Numbered from the stretch's first letter, positions 17,683 to 26,085 are shown. The stretch: DNA of 64,000 nucleotides from Pseudomonas putida NBRC 14164 (GCF_000412675.1 NC_021505.1:5946501-6010500), one strand, 5' to 3'. The notes: a model not told the origin generated them from the letters alone. Numbers and translations are program-made.

Positions 17683-18684
17683 TTAGTTGTAGCCAGCGCG
17701 ATCCATCAAGCGAATGGCTTCGGCCTGGCGCTTGCCGGCAATTTCAACCGGAATGCTGTCAGCCTTGAAGCTGCCCCATGCTGCCACTTCCTCGGAAGGC
17801 TTCACCTTCGGGTTGGCCGGGAACTCCTGGTTGATGTCGGCGAACAGCTTTTGCGCGTCTTCGCCCGTCATCCATTCCACCAGCTTTTTCGCCGCTTCCG
17901 GGTGTGGCGCGTGCTTGGTCAGGCCAATACCCGACAGGTTGACGTGCACGCCACGGTCCCCCTGGTTGGGCCAGAAGATCTTCACCGGCAGGCTCGGGTT
18001 CTGCTTGTGCAGGCGGCCGTAGTAATAGGTGTTGACCACGCCCACGTCACACTGGCCGGCCTCGATGGCCTGGATCACCGCGTTGTCGTCGGAGAACACA
18101 TCGGTGGACAGGTTGTTGACCCAGCCTTTGACGATCTGCTCGGTCTTCGCCTCGCCATGGGTCTCGATCAGGGTGGCGGTGAGCGACTGGTTGTACACCT
18201 TCTTCGCCGTGCGCAGGCACAGGCGGCCTTCCCACTGTTTGTCGGCCAGGGCTTCGTAGGTGCTCAACTCCTCGGGTTTGACCCGCTCTGTGGAGTAGAT
18301 GATGGTGCGGGCGCGCAGGCTCAGGCCGGTCCAGTCGTGGGACGAGGCGCGGTACTGCGGCGGAATGTTCTGGTCGATGATGTCGGACTTGATCGGCTGC
18401 AGGATGCCCATCTGCTCGGCTTGCCACAGGTTGCCGGCATCGACGGTCAACAGCAGGTCGGCCACGCCGTTGTCGCCCTCGGCCTTGATGCGTTGCATCA
18501 GCGGGGCTTCCTTGTCGGTGATGAACTTGATCTTGACCCCGGTCTTGGCGGTATAGGCATCGAACACCGGCTTGATCAGCTCGTCGATGCGCGAGGAGTA
18601 CACCACCACTTCGTCCGCCGCTTGGGCGGTGCCGCCGAACAGGGTCAGGGCCAGGGCGGCCAGTAGGGGCTTGCGTGGCAACAT
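17683..18684 (-). CDS. Iron(III)-type ABC transporter substrate-binding protein
   Basis: A 333-residue periplasmic protein with a signal peptide (MLPRKPLLAALALTLFGGTAQA) and a mature part starting ADEVVVYSSRIDELIKPVF, the typical opening of FbpA/FutA iron-binding proteins. The paired tyrosines in NTYYYGRLH (second lobe) match the Fe(III)-ligand tyrosines of this family. The start is the ATG at 18684 with GAGGAG 8 nt upstream; a longer frame to 18747 lacks this. A 19-bp imperfect palindrome upstream (aatgg and ccatt arms, 18718-18736) is a weak operator candidate but matches a Fur box poorly. It leads into the permease gene across a REP pair. Confidence 0.9.
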   Translation of the reverse strand: MLPRKPLLAALALTLFGGTAQAADEVVVYSSRIDELIKPVFDAYTAKTGVKIKFITDKEAPLMQRIKAEGDNGVADLLLTVDAGNLWQAEQMGILQPIKSDIIDQNIPPQYRASSHDWTGLSLRARTIIYSTERVKPEELSTYEALADKQWEGRLCLRTAKKVYNQSLTATLIETHGEAKTEQIVKGWVNNLSTDVFSDDNAVIQAIEAGQCDVGVVNTYYYGRLHKQNPSLPVKIFWPNQGDRGVHVNLSGIGLTKHAPHPEAAKKLVEWMTGEDAQKLFADINQEFPANPKVKPSEEVAAWGSFKADSIPVEIAGKRQAEAIRLMDRAGYN

Positions 18685-18804
18685 GGGAAGCACTCCTCGG
18701 ATCGTTTGAGAGGTGCGAATGGTAGTGAATCCCATTTTCTGGCTCATCTACCTAGCAGTTACCGGATGTTGCAGAGCATGCACCGCCCATTGCAGGAGCA
18801 GCCT

Positions 18805-20028
18805 TCAGGCTTTGGCCAGATCCGGCAGATCACCACTCAAACCCAACGCCTGGCGCACAAACAGCGCCTTGGCCTCCGGCATCTGCTCCACCAGTTTCAA
18901 CCCGCTGTTACGCAACCAGCGCAATGGCAGCGGGTTGGCCTGGAACAACCGCTCAAAGCCCTCCATGGCCGCCATCAGCGCCAGGTTGTGCGGCATGCGC
19001 CGCCGCTCGTAACGGCTCAACACCTTCACATCTGCCAGCCGCTCGCCACGCTCGCAGGCATTGACCAGCACCTCGGCCAGTACCGCAGCATCCAGGAAGC
19101 CCAGGTTGACGCCCTGCCCCGCCAGCGGGTGGATGGTGTGCGCAGCATCGCCGATCAAGGCCAGGCCCTCGTCCACATAGCGTTTGGCGTGGCGCTGGCG
19201 CAGCGGCACGCACACCCGCGGGTCGGCCTGCAGCACGTCACCCAGGCGCCCCTCGAAGGCCCGCTCCAGGGCCTGCAGGAAGGCGGCTTCATCCAGTGCC
19301 ATCAACTGCTCGGCGTGCTCCGGAGTGGTCGACCACACGATCGAGCACCAATCTTGCTGGCCATCGCGGGTCAACGGCAGAAACGCCAAAGGCCCCTCAT
19401 CGGTGAAGCGCTGCCAGGCCGTGCCCTGGTGCCCGGCACTACAGCGCACGCTGGTGACGATGGCATGGTGCAGGTAATCCCATTCGCGGGTTTCGCAACC
19501 GGCCAGGCGCCGCACCGCCGAGTTGGCGCCGTCGGCGGCGATCACCAGTGGAGCACGCAGTTGCCGGCCATCCGCCAGGGTCAGCAACCACTCGTCCCCC
19601 GAGCGACGCAACTGCTCCAGCCGCGCATTGGGCAGCAGGCCGATGTCGCTGTCGTGCAGGCGCTCCAGCAGGCCATCCTGCACCACCCGGTTCTCGACGA
19701 TATGGCCAAGCACCTGGGCATGCACGCTGGCGGCCGAGAAGTGAATCTGCCCGGTGCCGCTGCCATCCCACACATGCATGTCGGAATATGGCGTAGCACG
19801 CCGCTGGGCGATGCCGTCCCACGCGCCGAGGCGCTCGAGGATGCGCTGGCTGGCCGCCGACAACGCGCTGACACGCGGTTCGAAGGGCGCCTGGGCATCG
19901 AAGGGCTTGACCGTCAGCGGGCCGCCATCGAGCAAGAGGATTTGCAAGCCACTGTGGCGCAACGCCAGGGCCAGTGCACTGCCGACCATACCGGCACCGA
20001 CAATCAACAGATCTGCGCGCATTTCCAT
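18805..20028 (-). CDS. FAD-dependent ubiquinone-type hydroxylase (UbiH/UbiI/VisC family)
   Basis: A 407-residue flavoprotein monooxygenase. It opens with the FAD dinucleotide fold LIVGAGMVGSALALALR (about 8-24), has the mid motif VIAADGANSAVRRLAG and the FAD ribityl motif GDAAHTIHPLAGQGVNLG near residue 290. Members hydroxylate the ubiquinone ring precursor, and UbiI (C5) is the best guess because UbiH is encoded two genes upstream. It is the last gene of a packed minus-strand run (yecA-like, pepP, ubiH, DUF4442, this gene), beginning 3 bp after the DUF4442 stop. Whether it acts at C5 or C6 is not decidable from sequence. Confidence 0.87.
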   Translation of the reverse strand: MEMRADLLIVGAGMVGSALALALRHSGLQILLLDGGPLTVKPFDAQAPFEPRVSALSAASQRILERLGAWDGIAQRRATPYSDMHVWDGSGTGQIHFSAASVHAQVLGHIVENRVVQDGLLERLHDSDIGLLPNARLEQLRRSGDEWLLTLADGRQLRAPLVIAADGANSAVRRLAGCETREWDYLHHAIVTSVRCSAGHQGTAWQRFTDEGPLAFLPLTRDGQQDWCSIVWSTTPEHAEQLMALDEAAFLQALERAFEGRLGDVLQADPRVCVPLRQRHAKRYVDEGLALIGDAAHTIHPLAGQGVNLGFLDAAVLAEVLVNACERGERLADVKVLSRYERRRMPHNLALMAAMEGFERLFQANPLPLRWLRNSGLKLVEQMPEAKALFVRQALGLSGDLPDLAKA

Positions 20029-20031
20029 GCC

Positions 20032-20514
20032 TTACGCCAGCCTCGCTTGCGGCTTGAGCCGCACGTATAGGGTTTTATCGACCCGCGCCACCAGCTCGCC
20101 GGCGCCATCGCGGATATCGACCTGCAATCGCGGCAGGCACTTCTTGCCGGTGGCGGTCTGCTGGCGGATGTCGTCCAGCAGCGCGTCATCGACGTGGAAC
20201 TCGGCATACACCGGGCCTTTGCCCGGCGAGATGAAGTCGATGCTGGCGGCCTTGTCCCAGACGATGTAGTCGCGGCCCAACTGCTCGATCAGCAGCAGCA
20301 TGTAGAAAGGGTCGACCATCGAATACAGGCTGCCGCCAAACTGGGTACCGACATAGTTGCGGTTCCAGCGGGTCAGCTTCATCGCCACCTTGACGCTGCG
20401 CAGGTCGGGGCTGATGGATTGCACGCGGATGCCCGCCCCCAGGTACGGCGGGTAGAGGTTCAGCATCCAGCGCAACATACGCGCACGACGTGCCAGTTTA
20501 CGCGAGTTGCTCAT
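20032..20514 (-). CDS. DUF4442 hotdog-fold protein, possible thioesterase
   Basis: A 160-residue protein resembling the DUF4442 branch of the hotdog thioesterase fold, with the central segment NRNYVGTQFGGSLYSMVDPF (about 51-70) where hotdog enzymes keep their active-site helix. It has no signal peptide. Its ATG overlaps the ubiH stop by 4 bp and the next hydroxylase starts 3 bp after it, so it is translationally locked between two ubiquinone hydroxylase genes. That context suggests a role with a quinone precursor or with acyl-CoA, but this is inference. No catalytic residue can be assigned with confidence. Confidence 0.82.
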   Translation of the reverse strand: MSNSRKLARRARMLRWMLNLYPPYLGAGIRVQSISPDLRSVKVAMKLTRWNRNYVGTQFGGSLYSMVDPFYMLLLIEQLGRDYIVWDKAASIDFISPGKGPVYAEFHVDDALLDDIRQQTATGKKCLPRLQVDIRDGAGELVARVDKTLYVRLKPQARLA

Positions 20515-21710
20515 GCCTGCCCCCGCGGATCGGGGCGGGTGCCCAGGCCCATGGCCTGGCGGGCGAACCAGCTTTTGGCCGGCGGCAGCAAGTCGAGCCC
20601 GAGCAGCCCCAGGTTACGCCCGGCGGCCAGCAAGGGCTGGTTGCTGCCGAACAACCGGGTGACCTGGTCGGAAAAGCCGATGGTCATGGCCTGGTCCAGA
20701 CGCTGGCGCTTGGCGTAAGCCTGCAGCGTGGCCAGGTCGCCAGGCTGCTGCGGGCCGGCCAGCAATGCATCGGCCAGCGACTGCACATCGCGCAGCGACA
20801 GGTTGAAGCCCTGGCCGGCAATAGGGTGCAGGCTGTGCGCGGCATTACCCAGGACCACCAGGTGCGGCCGCACCTGCTCCTGGGCCTCGATCAGCGACAA
20901 GGGGTAAAGGTGCCGTGCCCCGACCTGGCGCAACGCGCCCAGGCGATAGCCAAACACGCCTTGCAGTTCGCGCAGGAAACTGCGCTCATCGATGTCGGCA
21001 AGGCGCCGCGCATCCATGCCCTGGCGGGTCCACACCAGCGCACAGCGGTTTTCCGGCAACGGCAGCAGGGCCATGGGGCCTTCTTCGGTGAAGCGCTCGA
21101 ACGCCTGGCCGCCGTGGGCTTCACCCGGGGTGATGTTGGCAATCAACGCGCTCTGCTGGTAGGGCGTGTGACGCACGTGAATCCCCAACTGCTCGCGCAG
21201 GCCGGAACGGCCACCGTCGGCCAGTACCGCCAGGTCGCATTCCAGCTGGGTGTCGTCATTCAACCCCAGGCGGTAACCGCCTTCGATCGCCTCCATCGAG
21301 GTCACTTCCGCCGGGCAGCGCCAGCTCACCACGTCGCTGTCCAGCCCTTGCCACAGGCACTGGCCAAGCCAGGCATTTTCCACCACGTAGCCCAGCGCCG
21401 GCACACCCTCTTCCTGGGCATCCAGGCGGGTGGCGCCGAAACGGCCACGGTCGGACACGTGAATTTGCCGAATCGGCTCGGCACGGCGGCCGATAGCCTG
21501 CCACAGGCCATGCTGCTGGTAGATCTGCTGGGTGCCGAACGACAACGCCGAAGAGCGCGCATCGTAGCTGGGCTGGAAGCTGTCGCCGGGGGCGAACGGC
21601 TCGATCAGCAAGATCTTCCAGCCGCGCGCCTTGGCCCCGGCCTGCAGGGTCAAGGCCAGGCTTGCGCCCACCAGGCCACCGCCAATGATCGCCAGGTTCA
21701 CGCGGTTCAT
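20511..21710 (-). CDS. ubiH: 2-octaprenyl-6-methoxyphenol hydroxylase UbiH
   Basis: A 399-residue FAD monooxygenase that hydroxylates the ubiquinone ring. Signatures are the N-terminal FAD fold LAIIGGGLVGASLALTLQ (about 6-23), VLADGGRSGLREQLG, and GNAAHSLHPIAGQGFNLSLRD (about 285-305). It overlaps pepP by 4 bp upstream and the DUF4442 gene by 4 bp downstream, the pepP-ubiH order also seen in enterobacteria. It acts in the soluble or membrane-associated Ubi complex. Its paralogue two genes downstream shares the fold; pepP linkage makes this copy the better UbiH candidate. Confidence 0.92.
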   Translation of the reverse strand: MNRVNLAIIGGGLVGASLALTLQAGAKARGWKILLIEPFAPGDSFQPSYDARSSALSFGTQQIYQQHGLWQAIGRRAEPIRQIHVSDRGRFGATRLDAQEEGVPALGYVVENAWLGQCLWQGLDSDVVSWRCPAEVTSMEAIEGGYRLGLNDDTQLECDLAVLADGGRSGLREQLGIHVRHTPYQQSALIANITPGEAHGGQAFERFTEEGPMALLPLPENRCALVWTRQGMDARRLADIDERSFLRELQGVFGYRLGALRQVGARHLYPLSLIEAQEQVRPHLVVLGNAAHSLHPIAGQGFNLSLRDVQSLADALLAGPQQPGDLATLQAYAKRQRLDQAMTIGFSDQVTRLFGSNQPLLAAGRNLGLLGLDLLPPAKSWFARQAMGLGTRPDPRGQA

Positions 21711-23041
21711 GCCGCGTCCTTGCGGGCGGCCTGCATCAGCGCCTCGATCTCGGCAACCGTGCGCGGCACGCCCGAAGTCAGGATTTCACAACCTTGCCTG
21801 GTCACCACCACGTCGTCCTCGATCCTTACGCCAATGCCGCGCCATTTCCTGGCCACGGCCTGATTGTCGGCGCCTATGTAGATGCCCGGCTCGACGGTCA
21901 GCGCCATGCCGGGCTCCAGCACCCGCCACTCGCCGCCCACCTTGTACTCGCCCACGTCGTGCACATCCATGCCCAGCCAATGCCCGGCACGGTGCATGTA
22001 GAAGGCGCGATAGGCCTCGCTGTCGATCAGCGCCTGCACCTCGCCCGAAAGCAGGCCAAGTTCGACCAGGCCTTCGGTAATGACCTTCACGGTCGCCTCG
22101 TGGGCGTGGTTCCAGTGCTTGCCTGGGGCGATTTCGGCAAACGCCGCGGCCTGGGCCTTGAGCACAAGCTCGTAGATGGCCTTCTGCTCGGGGGAAAAGC
22201 GCCCGCTGACCGGGAAGGTGCGGGTGATGTCGCTGGCGTAGCAGTCGATTTCGCAACCGGCGTCGATCAGCACCAGGTCGCCATCCTTGAGCGGGGCGTC
22301 ATTCTGCTGATAGTGCAGGATGCAGCCATTGCGCCCGGCCGCGACAATCGAGCCGTAGGCCGGCATCTTCGCGCCGCCCTTGCGGAACTCGTAGTCCAGT
22401 TCGGCTTCCAGGCTGTATTCGTGCAGCCCGGCCCGGCAGGCCTGCATGGCCCGCACATGTGCCCGCGCCGAGATGGCTGCGGCGGCACGCATCACCTTCA
22501 CTTCCGCTGCCGATTTATACAGGCGCATGTCGTGCAGCAGATGATCCAGCGCAACGAACTCGTTCGGCGGCTGCGCGCCCAGGCGGGCCTTGGAGCGGAT
22601 CACGTTGATCCAGTCCATCAGCCGCCGATCGAACTCGGGGTTGCTGCCCATGGCGCTGTACACCCGCTCGCGGCCTTCGATCAGGCCCGGCAGGATCTCG
22701 TCGATATCGGTGATGGGGAAGGCATCGTCGGCGCCGAAATCGCGCACCGCGCCTTCCTGGCCGGCCCGTAGCCCGTCCCACAGTTCGCGCTCCGGGTTGC
22801 GCTCACGGCAAAACAGTACGTACTCGCCATGTTCACGCCCCGGGATCAGCGCAATGACCGCCTCAGGCTCCGGAAAGCCGCTGAGGTACTGGAAGTCGCT
22901 GTCCTGTCGATACACGTGCTCGACGTCGCGGTTGCGGATGGCAACAGCGGCGGCGGGCAGGATGGCGATGCTGTTGGGGACCATCTGCGCCATCAGCGCC
23001 TTGCGCCGACGGGCATACTCGCCCTTGGGAATGTGGCTCAT
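21707..23041 (-). CDS. pepP: Xaa-Pro aminopeptidase PepP
   Basis: A 444-residue M24 metallopeptidase with a creatinase-type N-terminal domain and a pita-bread catalytic domain. The metal ligands are visible as DAGCEIDCYASDITRTFP (two aspartates), HRAGHWLGMDVHDVG (histidine), TVEPGIYI (glutamate) and the final RIEDDVVVT glutamate. It removes N-terminal residues preceding proline. The start reads MSHIPKGEYARRRKALM. It lies 21 bp downstream of the YecA-family gene and overlaps ubiH by 4 bp. Confidence 0.95.
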   Translation of the reverse strand: MSHIPKGEYARRRKALMAQMVPNSIAILPAAAVAIRNRDVEHVYRQDSDFQYLSGFPEPEAVIALIPGREHGEYVLFCRERNPERELWDGLRAGQEGAVRDFGADDAFPITDIDEILPGLIEGRERVYSAMGSNPEFDRRLMDWINVIRSKARLGAQPPNEFVALDHLLHDMRLYKSAAEVKVMRAAAAISARAHVRAMQACRAGLHEYSLEAELDYEFRKGGAKMPAYGSIVAAGRNGCILHYQQNDAPLKDGDLVLIDAGCEIDCYASDITRTFPVSGRFSPEQKAIYELVLKAQAAAFAEIAPGKHWNHAHEATVKVITEGLVELGLLSGEVQALIDSEAYRAFYMHRAGHWLGMDVHDVGEYKVGGEWRVLEPGMALTVEPGIYIGADNQAVARKWRGIGVRIEDDVVVTRQGCEILTSGVPRTVAEIEALMQAARKDAA

Positions 23042-23062
23042 GGGCAGACTACCCCCGGTTGA

Positions 23063-23617
23063 TCAGTGCAGCGATGGCTTGGGCGCGGGTGCGGCCGGCT
23101 TGGCCAGCTCGGAGAACAGCAGCAGAGGTGCCACGCGCAGGTACTCCATGACTTCCATGTAGTCGCTCTCGCCGTCTTCGGACTCTTCGAGGGCTTCCTG
23201 TACCTGGGAAATGGCCACCAGGTCCTGCAGCACATCCTTGGCTTCGTCAGACAAGTCCTTGCCGCCGGCATTCAGGCCGAAACCGGTAATGAAGCCTTGG
23301 CACCACTGGCCCAGCGCGGTGGCGCGGTCGCTCAGGGCGGCGTCGTCGGAAGGCAGCAACAGGACGATGGCCATGTCGTCGCTGGTCAGCTCGCCCTTGA
23401 CCATTTCCTGCAGGCCGATCAGGGCGTTGCGCACGGTGTCACCCGGCTCGTTTTCCAGCAACTGGGCGGCATCGGCCAGCCAGGCATCGGCGTCGAAGCC
23501 GGCGCCGGCGCAGCTGCGGCCGACCAGCAGGCCGTGCAGTTCGGCCGGGGTGACAGGATGACCATTGCTCGAGAGCAGCATGGCGAAGGCGATGTAAGGC
23601 GATTGGGTATTGGGCAT
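23063..23617 (-). CDS. YecA/UPF0149 family protein
   Basis: A 184-residue acidic helical protein of the UPF0149/YgfB type, which lacks the C-terminal SEC-C zinc motif of longer YecA proteins. It contains ELHGLLVGRSCAGAG near residues 27-41 and ends in a Pro/Ala-rich tail. No enzymatic motif is seen. It heads the minus-strand pepP-ubiH run and is divergent from the cell-division pair at 23763, the same neighbourhood as ygfB-pepP-ubiH in E. coli. In P. aeruginosa a YgfB homologue acts in gene regulation; whether this one does is unknown. Confidence 0.88.
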   Translation of the reverse strand: MPNTQSPYIAFAMLLSSNGHPVTPAELHGLLVGRSCAGAGFDADAWLADAAQLLENEPGDTVRNALIGLQEMVKGELTSDDMAIVLLLPSDDAALSDRATALGQWCQGFITGFGLNAGGKDLSDEAKDVLQDLVAISQVQEALEESEDGESDYMEVMEYLRVAPLLLFSELAKPAAPAPKPSLH

Positions 23618-23762
23618 GGGCAGCTAGGCGCCAGACGGCGCAATGACTAGAATGGAGACCTTGTATCCTAGCACCGGCAGGCGCGCCAAGACCATCGGCA
23701 CTGGCCGTCGCCGCCCAGGGAGAGGCATCATCGCCAGGTGACTCAACGACGGAGCGAATCGA

Positions 23763-23981
23763 GTGCAACCCACGCAAGAGAACGACCTTCAGGCACTGAT
23801 GAGCCGATTCGAGTTGCTGATCGAACGCGTCGAGCAACTAAAACGGCAAAATGCACTCCTAGTAGCTCAGGAAAAATCCTGGCGCGAAGAGCGCGCCCAC
23901 CTCATCGAAAAGAACGAGATCGCCAAGCGCAAGGTCGAGTCGATGATCTTACGCCTCAAGGCTCTGGAGCAAGACTCATGA
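23763..23981 (+). CDS. Small ZapB-like coiled-coil protein upstream of zapA
   Basis: A 72-residue, almost entirely helical protein with heptad-like leucines (LQALMSRFELLIERVEQLK, then ESMILRLKALEQDS), as in the TIGR02449/ZapB-like family. The start is a GTG at 23763 with GGAG 8 nt upstream. Its TGA overlaps the zapA ATG (ATGA), so the two are translationally coupled. Context suggests a scaffold role at the Z-ring with ZapA, which is inference. No other domain is present. Confidence 0.85.
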   Translation: MQPTQENDLQALMSRFELLIERVEQLKRQNALLVAQEKSWREERAHLIEKNEIAKRKVESMILRLKALEQDS

Positions 23982-24298
23982 GTTCAAGCAATAGCGTCAC
24001 CGTGCAGATCCTCGACAAGGAATACTCGATCATCTGCCCGCCGGAAGAGCGCAACAACCTGGTCAGCGCCGCGCGCTACCTGGACGGCAAGATGCGCGAG
24101 ATCCGCAGCAGCGGCAAGGTGATTGGCGCCGACCGCATCGCGGTCATGGCGGCATTGAACATTACCCACGAAATGCTGCATCGCCAGGAAGATCGCGCCG
24201 AAGCCCCGGCCAGCGGCGCCAACCGCGAACAGGTGCGTGACCTGCTGGATCGGGTAGACAAGGCTTTGTCCGACGACACGGATACCACAATCGGCTGA
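23978..24298 (+). CDS. zapA: Cell division protein ZapA
   Basis: A 106-residue FtsZ-ring stabiliser. The N-terminal part (VTVQILDKEYSIICPPEE, about 7-24) is the ZapA globular domain and the rest forms a coiled coil used for tetramers. ZapA bundles FtsZ filaments at the division site. The start ATG at 23978 overlaps the stop of the small coiled-coil gene. The 6S RNA gene begins within about 20 bp after its stop, an arrangement conserved in gammaproteobacteria. Confidence 0.93.
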   Translation: MSSSNSVTVQILDKEYSIICPPEERNNLVSAARYLDGKMREIRSSGKVIGADRIAVMAALNITHEMLHRQEDRAEAPASGANREQVRDLLDRVDKALSDDTDTTIG

Positions 24299-24304
24299 GA
24301 TTGG

Positions 24305-24310
24305 TATACT
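24305..24310 (+). promoter_or_regulatory. Putative -10 element of the 6S RNA gene
   Basis: TATACT lies 6-7 nt before the expected 5' end of 6S RNA. No good -35 is visible at the right distance, so only the -10 is called. Confidence 0.55.
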
Positions 24311-24316
24311 GGCGCC

Positions 24317-24496
24317 ACTCCCTGGTGGATGCGCCAGTCGGTTATGTCCCTGAGCCGATACGCACAACCACGGGGGTTGCACGCTGGGGCCGGTGTGCAT
24401 GTCCGCCCGACGGAAAGCCTTAACGCCCCCTGCAATCTCCACCTTGAACTTTCGGGTTCAAGGGCTACACCGACAGCGGTCTGATCGGGGAGCCTG
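24317..24496 (+). ncRNA. ssrS: 6S RNA
   Basis: About 180 nt that read as a gammaproteobacterial 6S RNA. Conserved blocks are gtccctgagccgata on the 5' side, then catgtccgcccgacggaaagc, cttaacgc, and accttgaactttcgggttcaag before the closing stem. The 5' end (cactccc) pairs with the 3' end (ggggag). 6S RNA mimics an open promoter and holds sigma-70 RNA polymerase in stationary phase; a short product RNA templated from its central bulge releases it. The zapA-ssrS-fau order supports the call. Ends are estimated within a few nucleotides. Confidence 0.93.
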
Positions 24497-24505
24497 AATT
24501 TTTTT

Positions 24506-24534
24506 GCCCGCCCCTTCAGGCGGGCAATTCGTTT
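24506..24534 (+). terminator. Hairpin after 6S RNA
   Basis: A perfect 7-bp stem (gcccgcc and ggcgggc around ccttca) followed by aattcgtttt. It lies between the 6S RNA 3' end and the fau start, so it may end 6S transcripts or attenuate read-through into fau. Confidence 0.6.
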
Positions 24535-24581
24535 TGGCCCACCGTCCAGTGCCGGCCAGTACATCTGGGATCGCCCGTGCC

Positions 24582-25190
24582 ATGACCGACACCGCGCCGC
24601 TCACCCGCCCCCAGCTCCGTCGCCTGCTTCGCAATGCCCGCCGCGCCCTTACCCCTGCCCAGCAACGCAAGGCCACCCTCGGCCTGTACCGCCAGCTGGC
24701 GCAACACCCATTGTTCCGCCGCGCCCGCCACATTGCCTTGTACCTGCCCAACGACGGCGAAATCGACCCTTGCCTGCTGCTGCGCGAAGCCCAGCGTCGC
24801 GGCAAGCGTACCTACCTGCCGGTGCTGCACGCCTGGCCGCGCACGCGCATGGTATTCCAGCGGTTCGAGCAGGGCGAAAAGCTCAAGCCCAACCGCTTCC
24901 GTATTCCAGAGCCGGTGACCGACCGCAAGCGGCAGCGACCGGTCTGGGCGCTGGACCTGATCCTGCTACCGCTGGTCGGTTTTGACGAAGTGGGCGGGCG
25001 TCTGGGAATGGGCGGCGGCTTTTATGATCGCAGCCTGGCCTACCAGGCGCGTCGGCAAACCTGGAAAAAACCATTGCTGCTGGGGCTGGCGCACGAATGC
25101 CAGAAGGTCGAGCGGCTGGCGCAGGCCAGCTGGGATGTACCACTGCAGGGGACGGTCTCGGACCGTGGCTGGTACCTGGCACCGCGTTGA
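24582..25190 (+). CDS. fau: 5-formyltetrahydrofolate cyclo-ligase
   Basis: A 202-residue ATP-dependent enzyme that converts 5-formyl-THF to 5,10-methenyl-THF, returning the storage folate to the active pool. The signature is VGFDEVGGRLGMGGGFYDRSL near residues 137-157, with basic N-terminal residues (RRLLRNARRALT) typical of the ATP site. The ATG at 24582 fits the family N-terminus; an upstream open frame overlaps the 6S hairpin. The link to ssrS matches E. coli ygfA/fau, where the pair is co-transcribed. Confidence 0.93.
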   Translation: MTDTAPLTRPQLRRLLRNARRALTPAQQRKATLGLYRQLAQHPLFRRARHIALYLPNDGEIDPCLLLREAQRRGKRTYLPVLHAWPRTRMVFQRFEQGEKLKPNRFRIPEPVTDRKRQRPVWALDLILLPLVGFDEVGGRLGMGGGFYDRSLAYQARRQTWKKPLLLGLAHECQKVERLAQASWDVPLQGTVSDRGWYLAPR

Positions 25191-25208
25191 GCGGCGCCAG
25201 CGGGGGCA

Positions 25209-25361
25209 TCAACGTTGTGGCTGGCTGGCGTCGACCGGCATCTGGTAGGCGCTGTCCAGCTTGCGCTCCCACAAACCCTGCGCATAACCGGTAGTGACCA
25301 CACCCAGGCCAAAAATGAACACCAGGATCCACAGCAGATCCGGCTTTTTGCGTTGATTCAT
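25209..25361 (-). CDS. Small single-pass membrane protein, unknown function
   Basis: A 50-residue protein starting MNQRKKPDLLWILVFIFG. A basic N-terminus is followed by one hydrophobic segment (about 9-26) and a polar C-terminal tail (LWERKLDSAYQMPVDASQP), which predicts N-in topology with a short periplasmic tail. Alternatively the segment could be an uncleaved export signal. It lies tail to tail with fau and divergent from the EVE gene. I do not recognise a family. Confidence 0.6.
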   Translation of the reverse strand: MNQRKKPDLLWILVFIFGLGVVTTGYAQGLWERKLDSAYQMPVDASQPQR

Positions 25362-25540
25362 TGAAGATTGCCCCCCAGGCAAACTGTTCAGTGCTTGGCG
25401 ATTTTCTGGGTATCGCCAGCGCATCGCGCTTTAAACGGGGCGCATTTTCCGACAACCTGCGTCCGCACGCAAACCTTGACGCCAACCGGCTGTCGGTTTC
25501 GTGCAACAGGTTATTTCAAACCTTTTCAGGAGCAGCATCC

Positions 25541-25990
25541 ATGGCCTATTGGCTGATGAAATCCGAGCCCGACGAACTCTCCATCGAAGGCCTCGGCCGC
25601 CTTGGCGAAGCGCGCTGGGACGGCGTGCGCAACTATCAGGCGCGTAATTTCCTGCGGGCCATGAATGTGGGTGACGAATTTTTCTTCTATCACTCCAGCT
25701 GCCCGCAACCGGGCATCGCCGGTATTGCCAGAATCACACGCGCGGCGTACCCCGACCCCACCGCGCTGGACCCACAAAGCCACTACTACGATGCCAAGGC
25801 CACGGCCGACAAGAACCCGTGGAGTGCGGTGGATGTGGCCCATGTGCAAACTCTGCCACGGGTGCTGGAACTGGGCAGGCTGAAACAGCAGTCCGGCCTG
25901 GCCGAGCTGCCGCTGGTGCAGAAAGGCAGCCGCCTGTCGGTGATGCCGGTGACACCCGAACAATGGGCGGTGATTGTCGCGTTGTGTTGA
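25541..25990 (+). CDS. EVE domain protein
   Basis: A 149-residue single-domain EVE (PUA-like) protein. It opens MAYWLMKSEPDELSIEGL and has RWDGVRNYQARNFLRAM, where this fold builds a pocket for modified bases in RNA or DNA, followed by GDEFFFYHSSC. The start is the ATG at 25541 with AGGAG about 9 nt upstream. EVE proteins are thought to read modified nucleotides and often accompany modification or defence genes, but here it stands beside housekeeping genes. Partner unknown. Confidence 0.9.
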   Translation: MAYWLMKSEPDELSIEGLGRLGEARWDGVRNYQARNFLRAMNVGDEFFFYHSSCPQPGIAGIARITRAAYPDPTALDPQSHYYDAKATADKNPWSAVDVAHVQTLPRVLELGRLKQQSGLAELPLVQKGSRLSVMPVTPEQWAVIVALC

Positions 25991-26085
25991 AACAGTGGCT
26001 AAGGTCAAGGGTTTGACCGATATCAACACGCCACGAATGGCCCCGCGCCATGATGTGGTGTGCAAAACCGCAAGGATGCAGATCG

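Noticed and set aside
18718..18736. Fur box before the iron-binding protein gene
   Set aside because: The palindrome has matching aatgg/ccatt arms, but its centre does not fit the Fur consensus; kept only as a weak operator mention.
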